A DNA stretch of 64,000 bases from Cyanobacteria bacterium UBA6446 (GCA_002438405.1 DJOE01000009.1:1-64000); one strand, 5' to 3'. Positions 25,382-35,383 are shown, numbered from the stretch's first letter. Notes: a model not told the origin generated them from the sequence alone. Made by a program: numbers and translations.

Positions 25382-25558
25382 ATGAATTTTAATAAAGCAG
25401 AAAACGGATTTAATCCACCTATATCAATGCAAAAAGACTGGCAGAATGAAGGTTTTAATCCTCCAAATTCAGTGCAGCCAAATATTGAGAAACGAGGTTT
25501 TAACCCTCCCAAAACATCTCAACCACAACCACCTAAGCCACAAACAGATAGCAAGTAA
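25382..25558 (+). CDS. Proline-rich micro-protein 2 (three GFNPP repeats)
   Basis: This 58-residue ORF (ATG 25382, AAAGGAAT in front) lies 14 nt after micro-protein 1. It has three repeats, NGFNPPISMQK, EGFNPPNSVQP and RGFNPPKTSQP, and a proline-rich end (QPQPPKPQTDSK). The same motif occurs in the preceding gene, so the pair probably arose by duplication. It is likely disordered. It precedes the type III methyltransferase gene by 63 bp. I have an impression of similar short G-x-x-P-P proteins near other bacterial defence genes but cannot name a family. Confidence 0.6.
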   Translation: MNFNKAENGFNPPISMQKDWQNEGFNPPNSVQPNIEKRGFNPPKTSQPQPPKPQTDSK

Positions 25559-25621
25559 TGCGTCCATAATTGACATAGTAATATTTTAAGATAGTTTTGT
25601 AGAAAAATTAAAGGAAAATAT

Positions 25622-27295
25622 ATGGGTAAGAATAAGCAAAAATTAGAATTAACTTGGATAGGAAAAGATCAACAAATTGATAATATTGAACCAAGAATAT
25701 TGGTTGAAGTTCCTGAAAAATCTTATGGTGATAAGAATACTGAAAATATGCTTATTCACGGTGATAACCTACTTGCTCTAAAAGCACTTGAACAAGATTA
25801 TACAGGAAAGATTAAATGTATTTATATAGACCCTCCATATAATACGGGGGCTAGAATTAATGCTGATGGTAAGGAAATTGGATATGATGATAATTTAGAG
25901 CACTCTATATGGCTTTCTATGATGCAGATGCGTATAAAAATATTATATAAATTACTTTCTGATGATGGTTCTATATGGATTTCTATTGATGAAAAAGAGG
26001 GGCATTATTTAAAAATCTTATGTGATGAAATTTTTGGTAGAAATAATTTTATAATACAAACTACAATACAAAGAGGTGCCGCCACTGGTCATAAGGCAAT
26101 AAATCCAACACCTGTACAAGTATGTGATTTAATGATTGCATATGCTAAGAATAAATCTAATTGGATTTATCATCCCGTATATAAAGAAAGAGACTATGAT
26201 AAAGCTTATAATCAGGTAATATTAAATTATAATGAAAGTTATGAAAACTGGAAATTCGTATCATTAAAAGAATATTTGACAAAGAATAATACCGATATAA
26301 AAACTTGTTTAAATAAGTTCCCAGAAAGAATAATAAGATTTGCACAACCTGATTATAATGGAGTTGGACAAGAAACAAGAGATTATATAGATATATCAAA
26401 ACAAAATCCAGAAAAAATATATCGACAAAAAAGAGAAGGCTACCCAGATATTTATTTAATAAATGGCAATAGAATTTTATTTTACAAAGATAAAATGAAA
26501 CTGATAGACGGTAGATTTGTTACAGCAGAACTGGTAACAAATTTATGGAATGATATGAATTATCAAGGTATTGCAAAAGAAGGTGGCGTTACTTTTAAAA
26601 AAGGCAAAAAACCAGAGGTTCAAATAAGAAGATTACTTGAAATGTCTACCAATGAAGGGGATTTAGTTCTTGATTCTTTTTTAGGTTCAGGTACAACTGC
26701 AGCAGTTGCACACAAAATGAATAGAAAATGGATCGGCATTGAGCTTGGTGACCATTGCTATACTCATTGTGAACCACGATTACATCAAGTTGTTGACGGT
26801 ACAGACCAAGGCGGGATATCCAAAGCCGTTGAGTGGAAAGGTGGCGGAGGATACAAGTTCTACGAACTTGCACCTTCGTTACTTAAAAAAGATGAGTTTG
26901 ATAATTGGATTATAGAACCTAAATATGATGCAGAAATGTTAGCAGAAGCTATGGCAAAACATGAGGGTTATAAATTTTCACCTAATGAAAATAATGTATA
27001 TAAACAAGGCTATTCAACAGAAAAAGATTTTATTTTCACAACAACTCAATTTTTGTCAGTTGAATTATTAAACAATATTCATAATAAACTAGAAGAAGAT
27101 GAAAGTTTATTAATTTGTGCAACTCATTTTGAAGAAGGTGTTGGTAGCCAATTTGACAACATTACAGTTAAAAAGATACCTCAAATTCTTCTAAATCGTT
27201 GTGAATTTGGTAGAATGGAATATAACTTAAACATAATAGAAGAAGCAAAACCAGAAGAACATGACAATGAAGAAATCTTGGAGGATGAAGAATAG
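25622..27295 (+). CDS. mod: Type III restriction-modification DNA methyltransferase (Mod)
   Basis: This 557-residue adenine-N6 methylase has the catalytic DPPY (70-73, IYIDPPYNTG) before the AdoMet motif (LVLDSFLGSGTTAAVAHKMNRKWIGIELG), the order of beta-class Mod enzymes. The variable middle part is the target-recognition domain. The C-terminal half ends in a very acidic tail. It is followed 0 nt later by a nuclease-like gene and then by res, so modification and restriction subunits are in one unit. The recognition site cannot be read from the sequence. Confidence 0.9.
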   Translation: MGKNKQKLELTWIGKDQQIDNIEPRILVEVPEKSYGDKNTENMLIHGDNLLALKALEQDYTGKIKCIYIDPPYNTGARINADGKEIGYDDNLEHSIWLSMMQMRIKILYKLLSDDGSIWISIDEKEGHYLKILCDEIFGRNNFIIQTTIQRGAATGHKAINPTPVQVCDLMIAYAKNKSNWIYHPVYKERDYDKAYNQVILNYNESYENWKFVSLKEYLTKNNTDIKTCLNKFPERIIRFAQPDYNGVGQETRDYIDISKQNPEKIYRQKREGYPDIYLINGNRILFYKDKMKLIDGRFVTAELVTNLWNDMNYQGIAKEGGVTFKKGKKPEVQIRRLLEMSTNEGDLVLDSFLGSGTTAAVAHKMNRKWIGIELGDHCYTHCEPRLHQVVDGTDQGGISKAVEWKGGGGYKFYELAPSLLKKDEFDNWIIEPKYDAEMLAEAMAKHEGYKFSPNENNVYKQGYSTEKDFIFTTTQFLSVELLNNIHNKLEEDESLLICATHFEEGVGSQFDNITVKKIPQILLNRCEFGRMEYNLNIIEEAKPEEHDNEEILEDEE

Positions 27296-28264
27296 ATGAA
27301 AAAAACTTCTACATCTTACGCTGAATATTTAAAGATTCCACCTAAAAAATTTTATGATTTAGGTGTACTTAATCCTATTTTAGATAAAGATGTAAATTTA
27401 TTTATAGATCCAAGATTGTTAAAAAATTCAAGGTATGAAATGTTTAATACATTTGCGACAAAAACATACGAAACTTTTTATAAAAGTTTGGCAGGGAATA
27501 TAAAAGCATATCTTCAACTTACTGATGACAAAATAAAAACAAAAGCTAAGCAAAATATTATAAAAAAATTAACAGCAAAAGAACCTGTTGGATTAGGTTT
27601 AGGATATTCGAAATCTGGAACAAATGGACAAGGTGTTGGTAAATATAATGCGGAGATTTTATTTAAAAATGCTTTAGATATTTATAAATGTGTGCCCAAT
27701 ATTGGTGAAGAAGCATTTTCATTGTTGAATCTTTTAAGTGAAGTTATTGGTGCAGATTATATCGGTGATATAACCGCAAATATAATTATGTATGAATTAG
27801 TTAAATTTACAGAATCAACAGCAAAAAAATTAAATATATCAACTGAAAAATTCATAATGAATGGTTCAGAATTTATGTTACCAGTTCATCCAAATTCCAC
27901 TATAAAAAAAAGATATCCTGTACTATTAGTTCCCAAAGACATTCTGTCGGAATTACCAAAAGATGCCGACATGAAAGATGTATTAGAAGGGTATGCAGAT
28001 AAAAATAGACAAATAAGAACAGATATTGATGAAAAAATTTTAAACATATTAAAACAAGAACATATAGAGAAAAAAGATAAACAAATACAAATTTTTGATA
28101 TACTTAAAGAAATTCCAGAATTAATAGAAGAATTAACTAAATATATGTCGTCGTTAGAAGGTAATAAATACGATTTTGAAAAGGATTCTAAAGGAATTAT
28201 TATTAGAGATAAATTATTAGATTATTTAATTGTGACTTTAAAGTTAAAACTAATAACAATTTAG
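27296..28264 (+). pseudogene. PD-(D/E)XK-type accessory gene in the type III locus, N-terminal part (frameshifted)
   Basis: The 322-codon frame starts right at the end of mod. I do not recognise its domain (KIPPKKFYDLGVLNPILDKDVNLFIDPRLLKNSRYE...). Near its end the sequence turns abnormal (LIVTLKLKLITI) and stops, while the frame shifted by one base carries the natural continuation (DFKVKTNNNLEIIKYIIERFEKFI...) into the nuclease-like part at 28411-28758. The switch falls at about 28235-28250. It is therefore one gene of about 485 codons broken by a single-base deletion or an equivalent change. Confidence 0.7.
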
Positions 28265-28410
28265 AAATAATAAAATACATAATTGAAAGATTTGAAAAAT
28301 TTATTAACAACAATAATAAATTAAAACGTGAATTATTATGGGAAAATAATACGAAATGTAAGTCAGAAAGTGCTTGGCAACAGATATTTCATGTTTTTGT
28401 CTATGAATAT

Positions 28411-28758
28411 TTGTCACAAAATAATATAAATGTAGAGAAAGAAAGGGAAACGGGTAGTGGTCCTGTAGATTTTTGTTTCTCAAATGGAAGCAAATTGAGA
28501 GTGTTAATTGAATTTAAATTATCTACTAATTCTCCAATTAAAGGGCTTACAAAGCAATTAGAAAAATATAAAGATTGTACTGATAATGTAAAAGTTGCGT
28601 ATTTTATTTGTATTAATGTTCATAAAGAAAAACAAACTCAAAAAATTGTTGTAGAATTAAATGAGGCAAAGAAGAAATTACATTTAGATACAAATATAAT
28701 AGTTATAGATGGTCATATAAATCCATCTGCAAGTAATTTGAGGTTATTTAATGAATAA
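28411..28758 (+). pseudogene. PD-(D/E)XK-type accessory gene, C-terminal nuclease-like part (frameshifted)
   Basis: The frame is open from 28213, well before the first TTG at 28411, and continues the upstream gene. It contains SESAWQQIFHVFVYEYL (a helix common before PD-(D/E)XK cores), GSGPVDFCFSNGSKLRVLIEFKLSTN with D...ExK, and a long beta/alpha remainder ending at the res start, which it overlaps by 8 nt. A restriction-like nuclease fold is inferred. If the frameshift is real, the nuclease would be cut off from its N-terminal domain. Confidence 0.65.
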
Positions 28759-31465
28759 AACAGCTAATGAAATAAAATGCAGATTAAGTTTGAGAAAGCC
28801 ACAAGCAGAAAGTTTAGAAATTCTTTCTGAAATTGCTGATGTTTTGGAACTTGAAAAGAATATAAATCTTGCTGAAGCTAAAGAAAAAATAAAAGAACTT
28901 GGTCAAAAATTTGACGAAATAAAAAAGTTTTCGAACTTTGAAAGAGATTTTCCTAATATTTGTTTTGCATTAGCAACAGGTGTTGGTAAAACAAGATTAA
29001 TGGGAGCTTTTATTGCGTATTTACATATAGCAAAAGGAATTAATAACTTTTTTGTTTTAGCTCCAAATTTAACTATTTATAATAAACTAATTGATGATTT
29101 AGGTAATCCAAGTAATTCTAAGTATGTATTTAAAGGTATTTCTAAATTTGCTGTAAGTCAACCTCAAATTATTACAGGTGATAATTATAACAAACATCAA
29201 AATATACTTACAAATATTAAAAATACATTGTTTAAAAGGGTTAGAATAAATATCTTTAATATTTCAAAAATCAATTCTGATGTTGATAAATCAACAGGCT
29301 TACCTAGAATTAAAAGATTGTCGGAATATTTAGGTGAATCATATTTTGATTATTTAAAAAATTTACCAGATTTGGTTTTGTTAATGGATGAATCGCACCA
29401 TTATAGAGCAAAAGCAAGTGCAAAGGTTTTAAATGAGCTAAACCCTGTTTTAGGTTTGGAACTTACTGCAACTCCGCAAATTGAAAGTGGTTCTAAAACT
29501 GTGAAATTTAAAAATGTGGTTTATGAATATTCTCTTGCAAAAGCGATGAATGATGGTTTTGTAAAAGAACCAGCTGTTGCTACAAGAAAAGACTTTGATC
29601 CTAAGCAATGTACTACTGAAGAACTAGATATGTTAAAACTTGAAGATGGTATCAAAATTCACGAAAGTACGAAAGTTGATTTAGACATTTATGCGAGAAC
29701 AAATAAAGTTGAGTTAGTAAAACCTTTTGTTCTTGTGGTAGCAAAAGATACAACCCATGCACAATGGCTAGAAGAACAGATTAAATCTGATGAGTTTTTT
29801 AGAGGTTATTACAAAGATAAAGTTATGCAAATTCATTCTCAGCAAAAAGGAATTGAAAAAGATGAAAATATTGCAAGACTTTTAACCTTAGAAAATCCTG
29901 CTAATAAAATTGAAATTGTAATCCATGTAAATATGCTTAAAGAAGGTTGGGATGTTACAAACTTATACACTATAATCCCATTAAGAACTGCAACTTCTAC
30001 AACATTAAGAGAGCAAACTATCGGTCGTGGTTTACGTTTGCCTTATGGTCAAAGAACTGGAGATCCTAAAATTGATAAATTAACGATTATTGCTCACGAT
30101 AAATTTCAAGAAATCCTTGAAGAAGCTAAAAAAGAGGGTTCAATAATTAGAAAAGAAAATATTATTGAAATTAATGAAGAAGAACTTAATCAAAAGAAAG
30201 AAACTATAACTACAACATCTATTCTTGATGAAGAAATTAAAGAAGAAGAAAAACGTATTGAGCAAATTCAAGACAATGTTGAAAAAGAAAAAGCTGAAAT
30301 AAAATTAGAAGCTAAAAAGGTAACACAACAAGCAATTTTTGAAGTTGCAAAACATGGTGTTAACTTAAAAACAATGACAAAAGAGCAAATATCTACTGTT
30401 GCTAAGGCTCAAGCCATAAAAAGATTAGGTGAAAAAGAACAGCTAGGTTTATTTGATGAATCAATAAAAGAAAATTTAATAAAACAAATTGAAGATAATA
30501 TTGAAAAAGAAAAAGAAAATATTGAAAAATTAATTATTGAAATCCCTAAAATTATGATTATTCCATCAGAAACAAAAGTTTGGTTTGAAGATTTTGATTT
30601 AGATACTACAAATTTAAATTATCAACCAATTTCTGATGAGATTTTAAGAGAAACATTAAGAAATCAAGACGCTGATACTATTATAAATAAAGAAACAATG
30701 GTGAGAGATAAACTCGATAATATAATTGTTAATGAATTAATTAATATTCCTGAAGTGGATTATAATTCTTGTGCGAGATTATTATTTAAATTGGCAAGAC
30801 AGGTATTAAGTAAATTTGATACATATTTATCAGATGATGATATAAAAAATGTTGTTCAATATAGAAAAAGAGATATTGCTAATTATATTAAGCCTCAGTT
30901 AATGGAACATTTCAAAAAAGAAGTAGTCAAATTTGAGGCACCAGATGTTAGAGCCTTTTCTCAAATTCTAGAACATAATTCATATAAGTTTATACAAGAT
31001 GAAATTTATGACTATAAAGAAACAATAGAACCTGCTAATCGAATCAAATCCTTAATGTTTACTGGGTTTAAGAAAGCTTGTCATAAGTCTTATAAATTTG
31101 ATTCTAAAACAGAAAAAGACTTTGCAATAATTTTAGAAGGGGACGATTCAGTTGAAAAATGGTTAAGACCAGCTCCGAATCAGTTTAATATTACGTGGGA
31201 TAATAATAAAAAGAACTATGAACCTGATTTTGTAGTGGAAACAAAAGATAAAATTTATTTAGTTGAAACAAAAAAAGAAAAAGATATTCCTACTGAAGAA
31301 GTCCAATCTAAAGCAAAAGCGGCACTAGAGTATTGCAAAAATGCAACAGATTATACAATGCAAAATGGCGGTAAACCTTGGATTTATGCTTTGTTACCAT
31401 ACGATTCGGTTAAATTGAATATGTCGTTTGATTATTTAATGAAACAATATCAATATGGATTATAA
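28751..31465 (+). CDS. res: Type III restriction endonuclease helicase/nuclease subunit (Res)
   Basis: This 904-residue protein has Walker A ALATGVGKTRLMG (GVGKT 77-81), an APNLTIYNKL motif Ia, Walker B LLMDESHHYRA, LTATPQ (III) and HVNMLKEGWDVTNLYTIIPLRTATSTTLREQTIGRGLRLP in the second RecA lobe. The C-terminal nuclease core is YEPDFVVETKDKIYLVETKKEKD (PD...ExK). It works with Mod to cut unmodified DNA after ATP-driven sliding. All catalytic motifs look intact. It ends the operon-like run that begins at 21067. Confidence 0.92.
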   Translation: MNKTANEIKCRLSLRKPQAESLEILSEIADVLELEKNINLAEAKEKIKELGQKFDEIKKFSNFERDFPNICFALATGVGKTRLMGAFIAYLHIAKGINNFFVLAPNLTIYNKLIDDLGNPSNSKYVFKGISKFAVSQPQIITGDNYNKHQNILTNIKNTLFKRVRINIFNISKINSDVDKSTGLPRIKRLSEYLGESYFDYLKNLPDLVLLMDESHHYRAKASAKVLNELNPVLGLELTATPQIESGSKTVKFKNVVYEYSLAKAMNDGFVKEPAVATRKDFDPKQCTTEELDMLKLEDGIKIHESTKVDLDIYARTNKVELVKPFVLVVAKDTTHAQWLEEQIKSDEFFRGYYKDKVMQIHSQQKGIEKDENIARLLTLENPANKIEIVIHVNMLKEGWDVTNLYTIIPLRTATSTTLREQTIGRGLRLPYGQRTGDPKIDKLTIIAHDKFQEILEEAKKEGSIIRKENIIEINEEELNQKKETITTTSILDEEIKEEEKRIEQIQDNVEKEKAEIKLEAKKVTQQAIFEVAKHGVNLKTMTKEQISTVAKAQAIKRLGEKEQLGLFDESIKENLIKQIEDNIEKEKENIEKLIIEIPKIMIIPSETKVWFEDFDLDTTNLNYQPISDEILRETLRNQDADTIINKETMVRDKLDNIIVNELINIPEVDYNSCARLLFKLARQVLSKFDTYLSDDDIKNVVQYRKRDIANYIKPQLMEHFKKEVVKFEAPDVRAFSQILEHNSYKFIQDEIYDYKETIEPANRIKSLMFTGFKKACHKSYKFDSKTEKDFAIILEGDDSVEKWLRPAPNQFNITWDNNKKNYEPDFVVETKDKIYLVETKKEKDIPTEEVQSKAKAALEYCKNATDYTMQNGGKPWIYALLPYDSVKLNMSFDYLMKQYQYGL

Positions 31466-31666
31466 AGTATTAGAGTTTTTCGTGTTAACTGGTAGCAGGA
31501 TATCTCTATATTTAGTATTTCTTATTTTGCATTGAAAATTGGGTACACATTAAATTAAAGTCAGTTGAAATATCTTTATCTAATTAAAATTTGTATTTTT
31601 TATATTTAGTTGCTATCATTAAATTGTTAGTTTCCAGAGGTATTAGAATAATTTTAAAGGTGCTGT
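31466..31666. other. Intergenic spacer between res and gajA
   Basis: Two hundred AT-rich bases without an ORF or strong hairpin. It probably holds the gajA promoter, but I could not pick a convincing -35/-10 pair. Confidence 0.4.
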
Positions 31667-33601
31667 GTGTTTTTATCAAAAATAAAAATCAAAAATTATA
31701 GACTTTTAATAAATGCCGAATTACATCTAGATAAAGATTTAACATTAATCGTAGGACGTAATAATACGGCTAAAACATCCGTTATTAATTTTATAATAAA
31801 TACATTATCTGGTGCCTCTTTTTCTTACGACAATTATCCACTTTTAAGACGTAAGTCAGCCTTTGAATTGCTTACAAAATTTATAAATAAAGATATAACA
31901 TATGAAATGTTTTGTGAAAAATTTCCGAAACCTTCCATTGAGTTTTATATAGATTATTCTGAAAATCCAGAAGACGAATTACTTGGAACATTGTCACCTT
32001 TTATTATTGATATTTTAGAAGAAAATAATACTGCTTTAATAAAAGCAGAATATTGCATAAAGGCGGATGAAAATACTTTAAGAGAATACTTTAATGAGTG
32101 TATATCTGATGACAAAGAGGTTCGAGATATTTGTTCTAAAAATTTTAAAAATTTGTTAGAGCTTAAAATATATGCCATTAATCCAAAAAATCATATGGAT
32201 TTTCAAGAAAAATCAAAAAATGATTTAGAAGAACTTTTCCCGCAATATTTTATTAGTGCTGAGCGTGGGTTGGGGGAAGGCAACAATTCTAAAAACACTT
32301 TGCCAGATACAGTTTCAAATTATTTCAAACAATCACCTGAAGAATTTGATGAAGATAAGGATATTTATGAGCAGATACAAAAATTAAAAATAAAAATAAA
32401 AGAGGCAGAAAAAGAGATTCAAAATACAAATGATTCATTGCTTAAAGAATTAATTGATAAAGCTATTGGGTTTGGGTATCCAAATTCTGAAGAACTACAA
32501 ATTGGTGTAAATACTGATATTGATTTAGAACAAGAGATAACAAATAATACAGAATTGGCATATATTTCAAATTATATAAAAGAAACCTTGCCGAACACTC
32601 ATAATGGATTAGGATATAAAAATTTGTTAAAAATACAAATTAATCTTGCAAGTTTTGCCAAAACATTAAAAAATAAAAGCAAAGCTTGCATCCCGTTACT
32701 ATTTATAGAAGATCCTGAATCTCATATGCATCCACAAATGCAACAAACTTTTGCACAATACTTGATCGATTTTATCAATAAAATATCTAATGTTAATATT
32801 CAAGCAGTTTTAACAACTCACTCTTCACATATTGCTAATACAACCGATTTTTCAAAAATAAGGTATGCCAGAAAAAGACAGTATGATGTAAAATTTAAAA
32901 ATTTAGGAGATTTTGTAGAAGATAGCGAAGAAAACATAAAATTTATAAAAAAATACTTGACATTAAGTCGTTGTGATATGTTTTTTACAGATAAAATAAT
33001 TTTTGTTGAAGGTTCATCTGAACGACTATTAATACCAGATATGATAAAAAAGTGTGAAGAAGAAAAACTTTTTGATTCGCAGAAATATAAACTATCAGCA
33101 CAATATTATAGTTTGATTGAAATTGGTGGAGCATTTGCTCATAAATTTATACCATTTGTAAACTTCCTCGATATACCTTGTTTAGTTATTACAGATATTG
33201 ATCCACTAAAAAATGGAAAATCTTCAACTGTTGAAGAAGGTGAAACGACTTCAAATTCAACGATTAAATGGTGGTACAAAAATGTCAAAAATACAGATGA
33301 ATGCAGTTTAAATAATATTTTATTACTATCTAATGAAGAAAGAACTATAAAAAAATGTCATTTAGAATTTCAAACAAAAGATAATGGAACGTATAGTAAA
33401 TCACTAGAAGAAGCAATTAGAAATGTAAATAGAACACATTATGGCATTAATGATGATGCAAAAGAAGAAGATTTGGAATTTAGAGGAAAATCAAAGACAG
33501 AATTCGCACTTGATTTAATTTCAAATTATGCAGATTATTCAGTTCCACAATATATCAAACAAGGCCTTATATGGCTTAATAATGCAAAAGTACTATCTTA
33601 G
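31667..33601 (+). CDS. gajA: Gabija protein GajA (OLD-family ATPase/TOPRIM nuclease)
   Basis: The 644-residue protein has an ABC-type ATPase N-terminal half: FLSKIKIKNYRLL, Walker A GRNNTAKTS (30-38), the signature region SAERGLGEG, and LLFIEDPESHMHPQMQQ with the TTHSSHI switch. A TOPRIM domain follows (IIFVEGSSERLLIPDM..., LVITDIDPLKNGK). GajA with GajB makes the Gabija phage-defence complex, in which GajA cuts DNA. The Walker A here has Ala35 where the consensus has Gly (GxxxxGKT), which is odd. The start is GTG 31667 behind AAAGG. The neighbouring gajB follows in 7 nt. Confidence 0.88.
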   Translation: MFLSKIKIKNYRLLINAELHLDKDLTLIVGRNNTAKTSVINFIINTLSGASFSYDNYPLLRRKSAFELLTKFINKDITYEMFCEKFPKPSIEFYIDYSENPEDELLGTLSPFIIDILEENNTALIKAEYCIKADENTLREYFNECISDDKEVRDICSKNFKNLLELKIYAINPKNHMDFQEKSKNDLEELFPQYFISAERGLGEGNNSKNTLPDTVSNYFKQSPEEFDEDKDIYEQIQKLKIKIKEAEKEIQNTNDSLLKELIDKAIGFGYPNSEELQIGVNTDIDLEQEITNNTELAYISNYIKETLPNTHNGLGYKNLLKIQINLASFAKTLKNKSKACIPLLFIEDPESHMHPQMQQTFAQYLIDFINKISNVNIQAVLTTHSSHIANTTDFSKIRYARKRQYDVKFKNLGDFVEDSEENIKFIKKYLTLSRCDMFFTDKIIFVEGSSERLLIPDMIKKCEEEKLFDSQKYKLSAQYYSLIEIGGAFAHKFIPFVNFLDIPCLVITDIDPLKNGKSSTVEEGETTSNSTIKWWYKNVKNTDECSLNNILLLSNEERTIKKCHLEFQTKDNGTYSKSLEEAIRNVNRTHYGINDDAKEEDLEFRGKSKTEFALDLISNYADYSVPQYIKQGLIWLNNAKVLS

Positions 33602-33608
33602 GAGTTAT

Positions 33609-35321
33609 ATGGCAGAAAATTATAATAGAGCCAAAAAAGAAGCTGATAAAATAGAAGCAGAGATTATAGAAACCCTTAAAGCAGGAGCAAACTTTCGCGT
33701 TGAAGCTGGAGCTGGTTCTGGCAAAACTTATTCTTTAAATAGGGTTATTGAATGGCTAGATGTAAATAAGAAAAAAGAATTTGATAAAAATAAACAAAAT
33801 GTAATATGTATAACATTTACTAATGCGGCAGTTGATGTTATAAAATCGAGAATTCCATTGGATTCTTTTATAATACCTTCAACAATTCATTCTTTTGCCT
33901 GGAGTGCAATTAGCCAATATCAATCTACTCTTATTGACTTAGTAAAAGACTATAAACGAAGTGAAGATGAACAAAATATTTCAATAACGAATGTACAATA
34001 TACGTTAGGGCACAGATATATAGAGAATTCTATTCAATATCTTAATCATGGAGATGTATTAAATCTTTTTGTTGAAATAATGAAAAGTAAAAAATTTAGA
34101 AATATATTCTCATCAAAATACCCAATAATTCTGATAGATGAATATCAAGATTCATACAAACCTATTATTGATAGTTTTATTCAATATTTTATATCTCAGA
34201 AAAAGGGTCCTCAGTTTGGATTTTTCGGTGACTCTTGGCAAACAATATATCATGCAAACAATGCATGTGGAAAAATTGACCACCAAAATATTAGGGAAAT
34301 AAAAAAAGTATCTAATTTTAGATCTGCGCCAAAAATTGTTAATTTTTTAAATTCTATTCGTCCAGATCTTCCCCAGTATAGTGCCATTGATGACTTTGAA
34401 GGTGATATTAAAGTTATAACCTGTGAAGATTATTCTGGGCATAGAAGAACAGATAGAGCTTTTAATGGAGACTTACCCGTTGAAGAGTTAAAAAGCAGAC
34501 TCAATAATTTGATTATCCATATTAAAAATAATAAAATATCCGCAGATGAAACTCTTAAAACTCTTATGATTACTCACAAAGTTCTTGCTTCTCAGCAGGG
34601 ATATAATAGTTTATTGGAAGTATTAGGTGATCGATTAAAAAATAATGAGGACGAAATTTTAAATTTCTTTTCAGGTACTATTGAACCTATTTATAAAGCC
34701 TTAATTGATAAAAATACAAATCTTTTATTTGATGCACTAGGATCAAATAATTATCCGATAACTAAAAAATCAGATAAAAATCAATGGATAGAGCTTAAAA
34801 ATAAATTAGAAGATGTGCGTAAGCAAAAGGCTATAGATGTAATTAATGTGGCAATAGCTTCAAAAATTATTCCTATTCCAGAATTAATATTTGATATTCA
34901 ATCTAAATATGAAAAATCTTCAAATGAGGAATATTTTAATGGAACGAGTATTGCAAATTATTTGGATATTGAATATGACCAATTTGTGGTTGCAATTAAC
35001 TTTTTACATCCTGAATCAGAATTTTCAACAGAACATGGTGTTAAAGGTGAAGAATATGACAATGTTATATTTACAATAAGTAAAGGTTGGAATAACTACC
35101 AGTTTGATATATATGCTCCCAAAATTATAAATGATGATTTGCATAAAAATGATGCAGCATATGTTAGAAATAGAAACCTTTTTTATGTTTGCTGTTCAAG
35201 ACCAAGAAGAAGATTATTTATATTTATTTCGTCTATAATAAATGATGAATTTAAAGATTTTTTAAAACTGAATATAGGTGCAAATAATATTTATACATAT
35301 GAAGAATATCTTGCTTCGTAA
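33609..35321 (+). CDS. gajB: Gabija protein GajB (UvrD/Rep-like helicase)
   Basis: This 570-residue superfamily 1 helicase has GAGSGKT (34-40), CITFTNAAVDVI (motif Ia), IILIDEYQDS (Walker B, DExQ type), FGDSWQTIYHANN, VSNFRSAPKIVNF (motif IV) and EFSTEHGVKGEEYDNVIFTISKGW (motif V), then RNLFYVCCSRPRRRLFIF (VI). GajB senses or binds DNA ends in the Gabija complex. The frame is open from 33528, but AGGAG at 33600-33604 and family alignment place the start at ATG 33609, 7 nt after gajA. Confidence 0.88.
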   Translation: MAENYNRAKKEADKIEAEIIETLKAGANFRVEAGAGSGKTYSLNRVIEWLDVNKKKEFDKNKQNVICITFTNAAVDVIKSRIPLDSFIIPSTIHSFAWSAISQYQSTLIDLVKDYKRSEDEQNISITNVQYTLGHRYIENSIQYLNHGDVLNLFVEIMKSKKFRNIFSSKYPIILIDEYQDSYKPIIDSFIQYFISQKKGPQFGFFGDSWQTIYHANNACGKIDHQNIREIKKVSNFRSAPKIVNFLNSIRPDLPQYSAIDDFEGDIKVITCEDYSGHRRTDRAFNGDLPVEELKSRLNNLIIHIKNNKISADETLKTLMITHKVLASQQGYNSLLEVLGDRLKNNEDEILNFFSGTIEPIYKALIDKNTNLLFDALGSNNYPITKKSDKNQWIELKNKLEDVRKQKAIDVINVAIASKIIPIPELIFDIQSKYEKSSNEEYFNGTSIANYLDIEYDQFVVAINFLHPESEFSTEHGVKGEEYDNVIFTISKGWNNYQFDIYAPKIINDDLHKNDAAYVRNRNLFYVCCSRPRRRLFIFISSIINDEFKDFLKLNIGANNIYTYEEYLAS

Positions 35322-35383
35322 CTTTAATTTTTTTTATTCTATTTAAATTTATAGAAAAATTTCACTTTTGTATTTAATTGTGC

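Noticed and set aside
21067..31465. DISARM, BREX or Druantia system
   Set aside because: No DUF1998, PglZ, PLD-type or DruA-E-like genes were found; the methylase and Res are ordinary type III.
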